DNA of 64,000 bases. Source: Parelaphostrongylus tenuis. Its lineage: Eukaryota > Nematoda > Chromadorea > Rhabditida > Metastrongylidae. This document shows positions 42,902 to 54,545 of the stretch, piece by piece. Where the stretch lies: assembly GCA_019055375.1 (NCBI GenBank), contig JAHQIW010000752.1, positions 1 to 64,000 of the forward strand, read 5' to 3'. The notes beneath the pieces were generated by a model, which saw only the letters and a program-made list of their open reading frames with translations, was not told where the DNA came from and made no database searches. The position numbers and the translations under genes were made by a program. Position 1 is the stretch's first letter; each line of letters begins with the position of its first letter.

Positions 42902-45419
42902 GAAGGAGATGTGCTCGACCATTCTACGACGTTTGTAAAGAAAATGAAATTCTCAAGCAAATGAAGAAACCATTTTAATGCTGTAAGTGCTGGGACACGG
43001 GATTCGTAGCGGTTAAAATTGTGGTCATAGCGAAAAGGTTCGTGTTGTGTTTTTCAGTAGTCGACTTCGGTCATCTGAAGATAATGCTTGAGATTGTGCC
43101 TTTATAAACAAGTTAGGGAGTTGAGTATAAATGTTCGATAACACTTTGATTGTGCACAGCAAAAAGGTCTAAAAAACGGCGTGCTTTTCAGCTTCTGATA
43201 TCTAGTCGAAAACAAATCAAGATAAGAGAGGGGGGGGGAGGCGGGGTGAGTGCAAAAACGGTGTTTTGTGTACCTAACAATTTTGCAAAACCTGGCGAGC
43301 GAGTTCATTTTGCGGAAATGAACTGTAAAGTACGCCTCGAAGATTGCCTGTGTATGGAGTGTGCAATGCAGTATACTGTTCTATTAACGGCTTTATTAAC
43401 CCTTCTCGGAAGTCTTTGGTTGTCCTTTAGGGATGAATCTAAGGGGTAATGGCAGACGTCTTTTTATTTTTACAGCCCATAGAGATTCGCGAACACAAGT
43501 GGCCTGATCATCCTGAGCTTCCATGAAAAGAAAGACGGCCTGACTTGTACAGTTAGCCTGGTTTTGTCAGCCTTACAAAAAATGCTTCTAACAAGATTTT
43601 CTCCGCTGTTGAAAAGTTGTTCAGTCGTTGTGAACAATTAATTTACAAAATTGTTAGTAACATACATACTTTGCGAATCATGCGGCCCACTGTCATGTAC
43701 AACTCGACCTTTATAACCGACCTTTGCGTCAGATTCTCTCATGCTTTGTCCTTTCCTTAATATCTATCAAAAATATGACATCATCTGATGAATGCTAATG
43801 AGAACACTTTTTGAATTCGCCATTTTCTCTTATAAAATCACTACAGAATGTTAACGGGAAACGTAGATTGAGATTGTGCAAAAAACGCATCATTCACCAT
43901 CAGATTGAGCACTAACCAAAATAATTCATCCCTGGTGCAGTCTAAACCAGAATTGTCGGAACTAAAACGCATATCAACAAATTTGTGGGAAAACAACAAT
44001 GAAAAACTTTATAAACAGATGTAAAAAGAGAAAAATAGTGAGAAAATCGTACATAGAACAAAAAGTGAACTTAAGTTTGAGTAGAAGGAAAAAGGCACAT
44101 ATGGATTAGTACATTGGAAATCTTATGGCAAAAAGGACTGTTCGAAAATCACTGAAACGTAGTAATCTTACTAGTTTCTTTGTTATTACAATTAGACGGT
44201 GAAAATCCGTAATGTAGGTCGACAACTTGAAGCGGCGTACTACTCTTGGGAAGGAGAGAAAACTGTAGAGCAGGAAATTCAGCTGGATAATATAAATTAT
44301 TTTCTGAAGGAACAACGCTTTAAGTGTAAGCAAAACTTAGCAAAATACGGTTTAAAACGACGAAATTCCAGGGACAAGTTTGAGAAAAAAAACAACTGAT
44401 TGATCAAGCTGCGGTGAAGAGTAATTGAGGAAAGAAGTTCTTGCAAAAGCTAATGGTCGATAACGCTTTTTGCGACATTTGAGAAACATCTAAATGTTTT
44501 GAATTTAGGTGAGCGATAGCGCTGTTTTTGTAGAATGAGAGGAACGCCTCGAAATAGTGTTAAAATTGGATGGTTCATGGAGCTCTTCTGCGGAACTGGA
44601 GGATTCTCTTGAATCAGTGTAGTAAAAGAGGCTATTATCCAAGTTCGGCCTCTCTACATTTCACAGGCTCTAAAACATTTTCTTTTGATGCCCAGTTACG
44701 GTATAAGCAAAAGTAATTGAAATAAAAACACTCGATAATAGCCTGAGGAATTGGTGACTGAGCAGCACATCCAGGATACGCCTGGGTTTCCGTGAAAGAG
44801 AACACAGCAGTGATAAACGGCCATATGAAAAACGTTCGCATAAGACGAACAGTTAGCGTATTTCTGTTGCAAAGAAACACATTAACTAATGCGCGAAAAA
44901 AATACGAGTTGTATCAAACTTTCTGCCACTTATCCGTTCCAAGACGGCAGTTGGAATCTTAGAGGAAGAAGAGGAATGGTCGTGCTTCCATGTGTATGGT
45001 CTATGTACGTAAAAAGCTCGTGAAACTACAACAGTACATGCTAGCAATCAAAACTCTTTCCTATGAAAGTGAAGTCTGAACCGTTAATCCCTCAAGAACC
45101 AAGCTAAATTTGCTCAGTTGTAGTGAATTGAAATCATCTCAATGGTTTATTCCTCAGGGTGGCTGGAAGGTGTTCCCGGGTGTCGGACTGCAAAGCACGC
45201 GGGAAATTCATTACTTCAATAGGGCCCCGCGATAAGGAAAAGCTTGACTTTCCACCCCGAAGCCCAGCTGAGAGTGGGTCGATGAAAAATCGCTACGGCC
45301 TTGGCATCACCCAATCGCAAGCTAATAAAACTTCCGCTGATCACAAGGCTGCTTGATATGTTGACAATCTGAGAAAGGTTCCTGTTGGGCTGATCTAGGA
45401 ACTCGAAGGAACAATGGCT
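42902..45419. other. No firm gene
   Basis: It follows the end of smc-4. A 66-codon plus frame (44199-44399) and a GC-richer 65-codon frame (45159-45356) have no recognisable domain; the latter may be the upstream part of the LINE remnant that follows. A G9 run with GA context lies near 43229. Confidence 0.4.
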
Positions 45420-46330
45420 AATCTAGCACAATTTTCCCGTCAAACGTCACCGCACAGTGATTGCTCCAGCATACGAAATCAGGCGTCGAGACGAGTGGTG
45501 AAAGAAAATCCAGATCTCTGGCTTAATGGGATAACATGGAAAACGGTTTAAAAAGACGACGCCCTTTCGCGTGTTATCTCCATGTGCTTCAAAGCATGTC
45601 ATTGAAGCAGAGGCGATTCTCAGTGACCTCAATGGACCGCTGAAAAGGGTTGGACTCAGCGTAAAGAAGACAAAGACGCTTTTATAAAAAATCGGAGGTA
45701 GTGAAAAAATTGAGCTGGATAATTATATGATTACGGACACCACTTGTACATGTGCCTTGGACGTTCAATGATTATAGAGAACAACAGGAATTCGATTAAA
45801 GAAAGAGAACAGCCTGGGCCGCATTCGCGCAAGAAGACACTGTAAAAACGGATGCTAAACTCCGTGCTCCCATTTTCAATCCAACAATTCTCTTAGCACC
45901 ATGTTATGCAGCAGAAAAGAGGGCTCACATGTTAGGAAATCTGCACACTTTTCAAAGAACAATGAACCAGCGTTCTGACATATCATCGGCACTCACAACG
46001 TAGGCTCTTTTGTAGTCAAGATCTCAAAAACTATAACATCTTCGGGTCCCAGAAAAGGACACATTGATAGCAAAACACAATAGGTCGATTACACCATAAG
46101 GATAACAGATAACAATGGAAAAATAGTGAAATAGGATCCAAGAGCGCCCACATAAACAACTACTCAAACGACGGACGGAAGTGTTTGTGGCTAACGTCAA
46201 CTGTCTGCGTCTGTAGATGGCAACCAGTTCAAATTACGGAATTGGCCTCGCACACGTCACCATCTCGAAACACCATCATGACAAATGCGTGAGAGAGGAT
46301 AGAATAGAATTAGTGTTGTGCCTGCATAAT
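45420..46330 (+). pseudogene. Decayed LINE (RTE/RT-type) reverse transcriptase remnant
   Basis: Frame-shifted plus-strand pieces recall the C-terminal part of non-LTR reverse transcriptases common in nematodes. A segment reading HVIEAEAILSDLNGPLKRVG, then LSVKKTKTL, matches the 'A..L..L......G L.IN..KT' region. Later pieces (SLGRIRARRHCKNG, RAPIFNPTILLAPCYAAEK) match the thumb-like region with 'STVLPALCYGAE'. Stops and shifts occur throughout, and the catalytic YxDD is not seen. It is a dead fragment. Confidence 0.5.
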
Positions 46331-46420
46331 CAGAGGAGATGAGCCGTTCAAGAGTTCTAGTATCGAAGTGATTAAGAAAGATAAAATTGTAAATACATTA
46401 TAATTAGGATAACTATAAAA

Positions 46421-46910
46421 CTAACGGTTGAACAACGGCAACTTTTCTTCTATCTTCTGCTCAAGAACTGTAGTGTTGTAGGCAGTATGAAAGTAGTTTG
46501 AAGCTCCACTTTCAAAAAATCCATGCGATCCTTCATATACAGCTGGCCCACTTAAGACCTGAAAAAAATTGCCAAAGAGAAAAAATTATGACTGAGTCAA
46601 ATATGAGATAAACTCATTTATAATAAATGATAAATACAGTAACAGTATTAACTGGATCCGGAATCTGTGTGAGAGAATATTTACGGCAGTTCGTATATTC
46701 ATCCGAGACACTCGATAAGTTCTAGTTACCACATTTCGACTGAGCTATAAACGTTGAGATATCTAGTAAACTTGTTCTTGACAGACTTACCAGTTTTCCG
46801 TTCCTTGACTTCAGTGCGACCAGCGCTTTGGCGAGAGTAGGATTTAGGTGATCAAGGGACATTGCGAAGTGACAGCTTGGTGAGAGCGAGTGAGAGCTTT
46901 GTCTTCGCAT
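46421..46910 (-). CDS. Small two-exon gene, unknown function
   Basis: Exon 1 encodes MSLDHLNPTLAKALVALKSR, then NGKL, ending at a perfect GTAAGT donor (exon end 46791). An in-frame ATG further upstream at 46910 would add 16 residues. The nearer start at 46862 looks better by composition. After an intron of 232 bases, the acceptor TTTTTTTCAG opens exon 2 (46558-46421) in phase 0: VLSGPAVYEGSHGFFESGAS, NYFHTAYNTTVLEQKIEEKL, PLFNR, then TAG. The product is 69 residues (85 from the distal ATG). Splice signals, phase agreement and protein-like composition are all good. I do not recognise the family; no signal peptide or membrane segment is seen. It may also be the 3' part of a longer gene. Confidence 0.6.
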
Positions 46911-47207
46911 CCATGGGTTCCCTCACGTGTCATGGGTACTCCACTCTCATCTATAGGTGGTTTATGTTTATTAAGCTAATTCTTGAAATAAACTACTGTT
47001 AATAATTACTTAGAAAAATCCCTGCTTTGCATACACACAAAAACTAAAACATACATATGTTACAACATAGTAACAGCACGTCATATTGAAACGACGCCTA
47101 GAAATAACATAATAGAAGGCTTGCTATGAGGTAAGAAGTGCTTGCAAGCAAATAAATGAAAGAAATGAAACGTATAGCGAGCAAAAGAGTGTCAATCAGT
47201 GAAACTA

Positions 47208-47770
47208 TTGGGTCGTCTCAAAACTTCTTTCGCATTTGTATCTCCTTGTTATTGAATTATCATTCATTTGAGGAAATAAATTTATCAACGTTATCATCAG
47301 CGTCATGATCACTGACATGTTTCCATTTGCTGGGCAAAAAAATTGAATGCCTCCCTTTTGGAAAGAATGAGGCTGCGTGTCAGAGAAGTAGGTGAGGTCA
47401 TCTTTTGGGCTAATTGATGTCCTTCAATTCTTTCACCAACAGATGCTGCCAGGGCTCGGAAGAAATGGTGATCCGTTGGAGAAATATCGGAGTTATACGA
47501 TGAATGTGGTACCGTGCTCTTGCCGAGTTTTTGAAAATTTGGCGAGTCGGCTTTGCAATTGTGAAGGACGGTCAATGCAAGGTGTTCACCGAGACATCAC
47601 TTTGCGGTTACTCACTTCAACTGAGGCCAACGATAATGTAACGGTCATACCTAAGTGCCTGCTCGAGCTAATAGAACATTCTCTAACAAATCACAACTTA
47701 AATTAAGTCGATTTGAAACAGAACAAAAGTAAATCCAACAATAATGCGAAGAAAGTTATGGGACAACGGG
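47208..47770 (-). mobile_element. Internally deleted mariner element
   Basis: The left terminus TTGGGTCGTCTCAAAACTTC is preceded by TA. The inverse at the right end reads TGCGAA-GAAAGTTATGGGAC. Between them the minus strand encodes a remnant of the mariner transposase C-terminus: SYNSDISPTDHHFFRAL corresponds to the conserved YSPDL(S/A)P(T/S)DYHFF motif containing the last catalytic D. The upstream LHNCKAD stretch corresponds to the HDNARPH region, with the aspartate changed. Length is about 563 bp against about 1.3 kb for a full element, so more than half is missing. Mariners are known from hookworms (bandit). Confidence 0.85.
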
Positions 47771-47801
47771 ATGTTTTCTAGAATCCTGCCGTATTTTTGG
47801 T

Positions 47802-48455
47802 ACGATTTTACTATGGCGGCCCCACTTGAGGCTTTCGGTAAAAGCTTTGCTGTTATCTGCTGTACTCTTTGCTGTTATCTGACGAATGTATTATTATCTG
47901 ATAGCTTAAATCAAGTGAATTTTAAAGGTATTTTTTTTTTCTCGTACTGCTTGTTTTTAACGCCGTACCAGTGAAATTGAGGCTTTGTTTCACATTTGAA
48001 GATTTTTCGCCTGATAGAAGTTTTTATATTAAAATTTAGCCATCAGATAGAGCAAATCTTTCTGATCAAGAAAATGGTTTGCTCTTTAGAATTAACTTTT
48101 TAGAACTCTGCAATTCGCACTCTAGCCAACCAGAAGTGCTCACTGAGTGTGGAACCCAATAATTTTTCGGTCGTTACAAAGCTCGAAGAACTCCTTTCCG
48201 AGATATCATTATAACTGATGAGATTTTCTCTATCTAACAACTGAAAATTTATTACAACAAAACTTTTAGCCAGTGAGAAATCTTCGAATGATAAACAAAA
48301 TCTTATTTTGACCGGTACGGCACCAAAAATAAGCTATTTGAGAAATTAAGCATGCCATTGAAATTCACTTGAAAGGAGCTATCGATAAGCGGCAGAAACA
48401 TATTGCAAAAGCAAAAAATGCACTTACACCGAAGGCCTCGAACGGCGCCGCATTT
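47802..48455. mobile_element. MITE family C copy
   Basis: Left end 'ctatggcggccccacttgag' and inverse right end 'ccgaaggcctcgaacggcgc'. Internal 'gatagcttaaatcaagtgaa' and 'ttgaccggtacggcaccaaa' match the copy in smc-4 intron 29. It lies 32 bases beyond the mariner terminus. Confidence 0.75.
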
Positions 48456-48580
48456 TTAACATCCTTTTCTGGAGTCCTACCGCATTTTCACACATCATAT
48501 TTTACTATAAAATTAGATAATGCTGCTATCAAATGTCTTTATTCTAACTATCTGAACGTATAACTCAAAATCGATATTAA

Positions 48581-48605
48581 TTAGGCCTAAGCCTAAGCCT
48601 AAGCC
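48581..48605. repeat. Interstitial nematode telomere repeat, about 3.5 units
   Basis: TTAGGC is followed without a gap by GCCTAA repeated three times and GCC (overlapping at GGC). TTAGGC is the telomere unit of most rhabditid nematodes. The orientation changes at the first unit, so the array reads as a tiny head-to-head join. This is too short to be a functional telomere. Confidence 0.85.
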
Positions 48606-49182
48606 CAAATGCGGCAGGATTCTAAAAAAGATCCGGATAACTTCACATTATAGGCCTGACATAAATGAAAGCTAAGGATTTCAGAAAATCAGTAACTCCG
48701 TGAAAATACAAATGCCAAGAGAAAAAATTCAAACAATCAGTCAAGCCTTTCCCTAATGGCGGCCATTTCTGATTTGAGAGCGGCTCGCACAGCTACGAAC
48801 AGTGCTGACGGTGACTGCTTCAATTTCAATGTGGTAATTTTATAATGAAAATTAGATTTTCATTGCTACTATGAAGGTTTAGTCAGGAGGTAAATAAGAG
48901 AATACGATGAAAGAGACTTCAGAATAAAAACTTCATCTGGTAGAAATATGCAGAATCAGCCACAAAACAATGAATAGCTTGTCATAAATGATGATGCACA
49001 CTGCGTGCGATGTCTCTTTATAGATAGCAAACAATTTTTCATTACTAAAGTTTTTCAAGGGTAAATACTTCTAACTAAATGCACAGGAATTTCTTTTATT
49101 GTTTTATGGGTTCTAGATTTTCGTGCATTGTCTTGTATTTCACTATGAACACCATTATGATTTCGAATAAATCATAAGGATC
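48606..49182. other. No recognisable gene
   Basis: Ordinary AT-rich sequence, without coding or repeat signals that I can support. Confidence 0.4.
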
Positions 49183-49473
49183 AAGCACTCGGCGTTGATC
49201 AATCCTTAAGGTACGCGCCATGCATTCGCCTTTGATTTTTAAATTCCTTTGAGGTGATTGAATGCATATGTGTCCCTTAGATGACTAGCGGTGGCCCACT
49301 TCAGCATCAGGTTCACGCTGCTTATCCTCCTAAACAAGTCTAGGAGAGTCTGGTACCAGTTTACCGATCCCCGGTGGAATGGATAGCTTGATGAATCATA
49401 AGCACGGGATCAGACCATTGAACTTATGTGCAACGCAAAGTACTTCTAACGAGTGCACCATATGAGCTCCTAT
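49183..49473 (-). repeat. SINE family 1
   Basis: Plus-strand reading: tail 'actcggcgttgatcaatcct', 'tttgaggtgattgaatgcat', 'gtctggtaccagtttaccga' and the head complement 'tacttctaacgagtgcacca'. Full length. Confidence 0.75.
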
Positions 49474-50482
49474 TATTACAAATAGTCTAGTAAAAAAAAG
49501 CTTTGATATTCCATCACTGAGTGAGGACAACATTTCTTTAAGACCTTTCACTGAGCGGGTTTTTAATGGGCGGGGAGGGGGCGCAGCAATCTTCATAGCC
49601 GTCAGGATGGGAGGACAGCTCAAGCAATCAAAGGACCTCTCACCGTCCACAAAGGGTAAATTAGGATGAAAATAAAGAACAATTGAAGAATGTCCACTCG
49701 TCTTATAAATCCACTCGACGAGAAAATTTGGAAATTAGTGCTGGCAGCTGCGCACTATTATTACATTTATAGTGAAGCACGCATACGCGCAAAATTTAAA
49801 TATAACTTACTAGCGCGCACAGTTATGTTGTAAGGCGTTTCTTCAATTCAGTCTGGACAATATGTGTTGTTTACTATATAGTTACAGCAAGTGTTAAGCA
49901 TTTTATCACAAGCGAATGGTACCTTCATAGTATAGCAAACCTCCCAACGGAGTTTTGCTATCTTTTCGGGAATTACAAGATAATTTAGGCAGCGCAAATG
50001 GTCTACGAACTTAGAGAGCAAGTGGTATCGCAGAGGTTCGAGGACCTTAGACAGAAATGGTCCAAGTGACAAGGGCGGCACCCAGCTGCCACCAACCTCA
50101 ACAGTCAGTTCGATCGCGGGTCATCATCCGTACGGTCGTCTGACATCACCCGGACCACCTCACCTCAGTACATTGTCGATCCATTATTGCTCCCTCTACA
50201 CAACCTCGTTGTCTTGTAACTAATTACTTTCATAAGGTTGCATTCACACAACTCAGATGAATTCTATAGATTTGTGAGCGGAACATAGTACTTCCGTGGC
50301 GGAGCAAACTCACTTTGGCTATGCTCGGCCCATCACCGCGGTTTAGGGATTCTGCCCATATCTAATCACTAGCGACCCCACTGCTAACACTATATACTCA
50401 CCCACTGGATCCCGCCGTCGGTGTTCTACTTGGGGGCGAACATAGTATTCCCAAATGGGCTCCGCCGCTTAGTCATGCTTCG
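49474..50482. other. No firm gene; GC-richer patch
   Basis: Bases 50050-50480 are richer in G and C than their surroundings and contain two related blocks, 'gcggaacatagtacttccg' and 'gcgaacatagtattcccaaa', 160 bases apart. No frame with a recognisable domain. It may be part of an unidentified repeat. Confidence 0.35.
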
Positions 50483-50650
50483 ACAATTACGAAACATCGT
50501 CAATTACAATAACATTGTCACTTGTCATAACAATGTCAAAAAGCAATAACAATGTCATATGCAATAACATGATCACTTGATAACATCATCACTTACGATA
50601 ACATCATCACCGTCAGCTACAATAACACCACTTGCCATAACACTGTCCTC
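50483..50650. repeat. Degenerate minisatellite (ataacaatgtcac-like)
   Basis: About eight imperfect units of 15-22 bases each contain 'ataaca' followed by 'ttgtca', 'atgtca' or 'catcatcac'. Unit length drifts. Low GC, no coding sense. Confidence 0.7.
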
Positions 50651-52845
50651 GATACTCCTCATCAGTCGGTCACCCATATTAACTTACGCATATGTTCGCA
50701 TAACGATATGTCGTGATCATATATATATTACTATTATATTATCATTTTAGTAATGCATGTATATTATAGGTTGTTTTGGTATAAATCCATATAAAGGATT
50801 TAAACTCTTCTCTCTTGTCCGTTGCGAGACACAAATCGGCAGCGGATCACAACAGCAAAACCACTGAACCTTCACCACACATAGCTTCTCTGAACAATGC
50901 TCAGTGAAACAGAGTAGATTTCTGCGTTCAAACTGATTCACGAGATCATGTGGGAAGAAAATGTACACGGAGTTCTTTGTGCCGATTTAAAATAACTATA
51001 TAGAGTAAAATAGTCCATAGAGCTCGAATTCGGTTGATAAAGTGGAAATATAAACCTTAAGATATTATCAAAGTGATGAAAATAGTGGACAAAATTGAAA
51101 TATCGCTAAAATTAGCACAGGTACTGACTTGAATCGGCTCACATGATGGCTGTTGGCTTATTTTGAGAATAATGATTGCCTGCTAAGCTAGTAAAAATAT
51201 GATTTTTCTTATGGTAAGAAGTCAAAGACTGTTGAACAATACGAGGTAGTCCGTTAAAGAACACAATTATTCACTACAAAAAAAGAAGAAAGGTAATGAA
51301 GGTTGATTTCAAGGTGTCCAATGGTTGCCAATGTATTGAGATACAAATCCAAAGCCTACCTAAAGCAAGAATAAGATTGGCAATTCACCATCACATATTG
51401 CCGTAGAACATTACACAGCCGTTTGAGGTCCATAAATTGCTTACTTCGAGTGCGTTTGCACGATCAAGTCTGTGAATGATAAGGTTTCTTAATTTATTCT
51501 GTGAAGTCCGTCCCTGGCAGCATCATGATGAACTGGGAAAATTCGCTTAGAATCAAAATTTTACTATACAATTGTAGAAATTCTGTCAAACTCTAAGGAC
51601 CCATAAAAAGCAAAACGAGATTTTCTTTTCATTATTAGATCAAACTTTTATAATTTTCAAAGAAATTACGCTAAGTTCCTTAACTTTTATTCCTCAAGCT
51701 ATCGAATGATTTCTATTAGCCTAATGCACGAGCTCTTTCCCGAAAAAAGTTCAAAAAAATACGAGCAATTTCTCAAAATGTGACTGTGTCTCATACATTT
51801 CGTAATAAATAGCAGAGATTTGAGGGTAACTAGGCGTTCCCTTCACTTATCGAGCAGTAGTCAATCTTTTCATAGCGGTAAAGTCACCTTCTTCTCAAAA
51901 ATTCACTATATAATGTCAAATGTCCACTGCCAGGTCGGAACAATGCACTCCGATAGCGAAAAATCAAATTTTTTTTTGGTTACTAAAACTTAGTGTGATG
52001 ATCGTTCAAGCTCAATGCTGAAATTCGTATTTATCAGACTATCAACTGGCTTTAAAATCATAGATAAAATATCGCAGTAACGCTATACAGCAGTGGAGAT
52101 ATTTCTCTTTCTGGAAAGACGTGATTTCCTTGTAGGAACAAAAGAAATCTTTTGAAACGGACGCACGAACGCTATTCCTGCTAAATCCTCACAGAGGCCT
52201 TTTCATTGATATTCAGTCACTATAACGCTATCGCGGAACGAAGTAATGCATGGTTTATTTCGAGCTGCTTATGGTTCATGTATGTTAAAAATTGCCTGAT
52301 ACTTATAGGGTTGCGGCGAAATTCCCTACAAAAGCCACATTCGCAATTTAGAAGGACTAGTGAGTGGTGGTGATTTCTCTCTTGTGCATAAAACACTATC
52401 ACGTGAATCGAATATTTTATGGTCGAGCAATATCGAACTGAGCAGCATAAAATTGGAATGAAAAGATATTCCTTTTTTTATCATCAAGACCAGGTGTTCC
52501 TTATCCAATATAAGGACTGCATAGTTCATCATCCACATCACTAATAGGATAAACAGATGAAGTTGGAAAAATTCGCTATATTAAACTAACACTTTAGTAA
52601 TCCATCCTGAATAGAATTGAGGAGCATTTTTCATTTATTTCACTGTGCTTGAACTATATAGGTGATTTTCCGGTATTCTTACCCTGTTCTAGCCCCGTGG
52701 GTAAACCAAGTTTTTGCTCATTTCTAAAGTTTTAGTGGGTTTTTCGATATTTTAAATTTTAACAATGTCAATGGTACATTTGGTTTGGAAAAAAACTCCT
52801 TAGCCCTTTGGCGAAAAAATAGAATTATGGTGATAACTGATAATT
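50651..52845. other. No recognisable gene
   Basis: Short minus-strand frames (for example 50747-50968 and 52326-52541) have no domains or splice support. No repeat family shared with the rest of the window. Confidence 0.4.
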
Positions 52846-53270
52846 GTTATTTGAGCCAGCATGTCATGTGGTCTGTTATGGGCACTTTTGCAATGCGATA
52901 CACCTGTTTTGGCCTTGGCAACCTCTTCGGTTAGGCAGGCCTTTGGTCTTTGGACAATCCTCTCGGAGTGTCAAGAACAATCGAGTGTACAACACTGCCG
53001 ATTTAGTGATTTATTTCACCTGACGGCAAGTGTAAATCATTCGTCGCCGCCTATTCCAAAGTAGGAGCACTGGAGCACCTCGAGAGGATCGGCTAAAAAT
53101 GAAGGGTCTGCCCGACTGACGAGGCTGCCAGGGCCGAAAATGTGTAATGGGCTGTACAGGTGCCCATGAAGACCACATAATATGTTGGCTCAAATAACGA
53201 TTGTCAGTTATATGAAATTTGAGTGAAGTCTTAAGAAAACACTGAAAAGAGCGGTAGAATTATGAGTATT
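52846..53270. mobile_element. Hammerhead-bearing palindromic repeat
   Basis: It starts 'ttatttgagccagcatgtca' and ends with the inverse 'aatatgttggctcaaataac' plus the outer 'aaatttgagtgaagtcttaa'. The left half carries a minus-strand hammerhead-like core that is badly mutated (near 52890-52935); the right half carries a plus-strand core. It is a diverged relative of the copy at 33.3-33.9 kb. Confidence 0.7.
53111..53151 (+). ncRNA. Hammerhead ribozyme motif (diverged)
   Basis: CCCGA, CTGACGA (53116-53122), GGC-loop-GCC (stem II with a seven-base loop), GAAA (53136-53139), ATGTGTA, then ATGGG. Core boxes are intact. Stem III has lost the palindrome and stem I is partly unpaired, so activity is doubtful. 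Confidence 0.5.
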
Positions 53271-53278
53271 GTATGTTA

Positions 53279-53690
53279 GACGGCGACAAATGAATTCATG
53301 CGACCTCATTCGCTGGACAAGATTTTTTCATAAAAGTGTTAGTAATCATTTGAAAGCTTGAATCTTTGGCTACAGCAGCACAAAGCCGGTTTTCGAAACA
53401 TCCATTTATAGCGTTGTAAAATCCACAATAACATTATGTTTCACACGACCATGCGTTTTTTTCCTTATCTCGCCTATACTTCGCTGAACAAAACTCCTTC
53501 CCCAAAGTGTTAGTATTCTCATTCGATTGCACAAGTTTCGAAGAAATCAAAAGTGTGTCTGTTTTCTTCGGAAAAGCTCTTTCTATAGCGATTTAGCAGA
53601 AAGAAAAGATTTGTCCTTCAAAACTCGTCGGACAGAGCTCCTTCTTTAGACTATTAGTGCACCTGAATGAGAAATTACGGGGACTTGACA
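53279..53690. mobile_element. MITE family A copy (right end missing)
   Basis: Left terminus 'gacggcgacaaatgaattca', then 'tcattcgctggacaagattt', 'gtgttagtaatcatttgaaa' and 'atgtttcacacgaccatgcg'. The right half is shorter and lacks the matching terminus. Confidence 0.6.
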
Positions 53691-54337
53691 GAATTTTCTA
53701 AAGCACATGTGAAGTTTATTCATGGTCCCTGCCATATATTTTTCACTAACCCGAATCGCAGGGCTCCATTTTAGCTGACGAACAGCCTATATACATCAAT
53801 ACGTGCATAAAAGAGAATATCATTCAAGCACAGCAAAACAGGAAATCCATCCAGTGAGTTTCAATCCGCGCTTCAGAACACAACAAACTTCTCCTTTAAT
53901 CCTTTATAAATTCGTTTTGGCTGCCAGAGAAAGCACTCTATTTCCTATTCATATGCTGTCGAAACTTGCAACATGATGCCGAACCATGGAAGATTGCTCA
54001 GAGAATACAATCATCAAATCCAAGTGTTTTGTTCAAGTGTTATGATTGAAGGCAATGCATAAACACGGTCAAAAAACTAGAATAGCGCAGTCATCATGCA
54101 GTGGGGTATGGACACACTAACTGATCCTATCCCATCCTAATCCATCCAATCGCTTCATTCCTTTGAAATGTCAAAATCAAATCAAAATTCTTTGAAAAAG
54201 TTTCCAATACTCCATAAATCAGGTGGATATCTGTAACGAAGACATAGAATCGCCTGAACAAAATATCTAACTCGTTTGAAGAAAAATGACAAAATCTTCA
54301 CGAAGAAGACTTCATTAAAGACATTACAGGTTGAAAG

Positions 54338-54545
54338 CGCTTGTGTCGCAGTGGCTAGAGCTGCTCTGCAACGCACGTCACCAATGTTTCGATACAGCAC
54401 CCAAGACTTATCAACCTTTTCATCCCTCCTGTGTCGGCATATTTATGTTAGAGTTGTCTGGGAGAATAACACCACTGATATGACACATCGGTTTGGTCAA
54501 CGTGAGTTGTTGCAAAGGCCAAATATGCACTCAGTTAACTCCAAC
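54338..54545 (+). repeat. SINE family 1 (shortened)
   Basis: A box 'tgtcgcagtggctagagctg', B-box side 'atgtttcgatacagc', body 'catccctcctgtgtcggc' and 'gttgtctgggagaataac'. The 3' tail is not clear. The two overlapping open frames here are SINE sequence. Confidence 0.65.

Noticed and set aside
50483..50650. CRISPR-like repeat array
   Set aside because: Units are degenerate, directly adjacent and of drifting length, without unique spacers; the genome is eukaryotic. It is a minisatellite.
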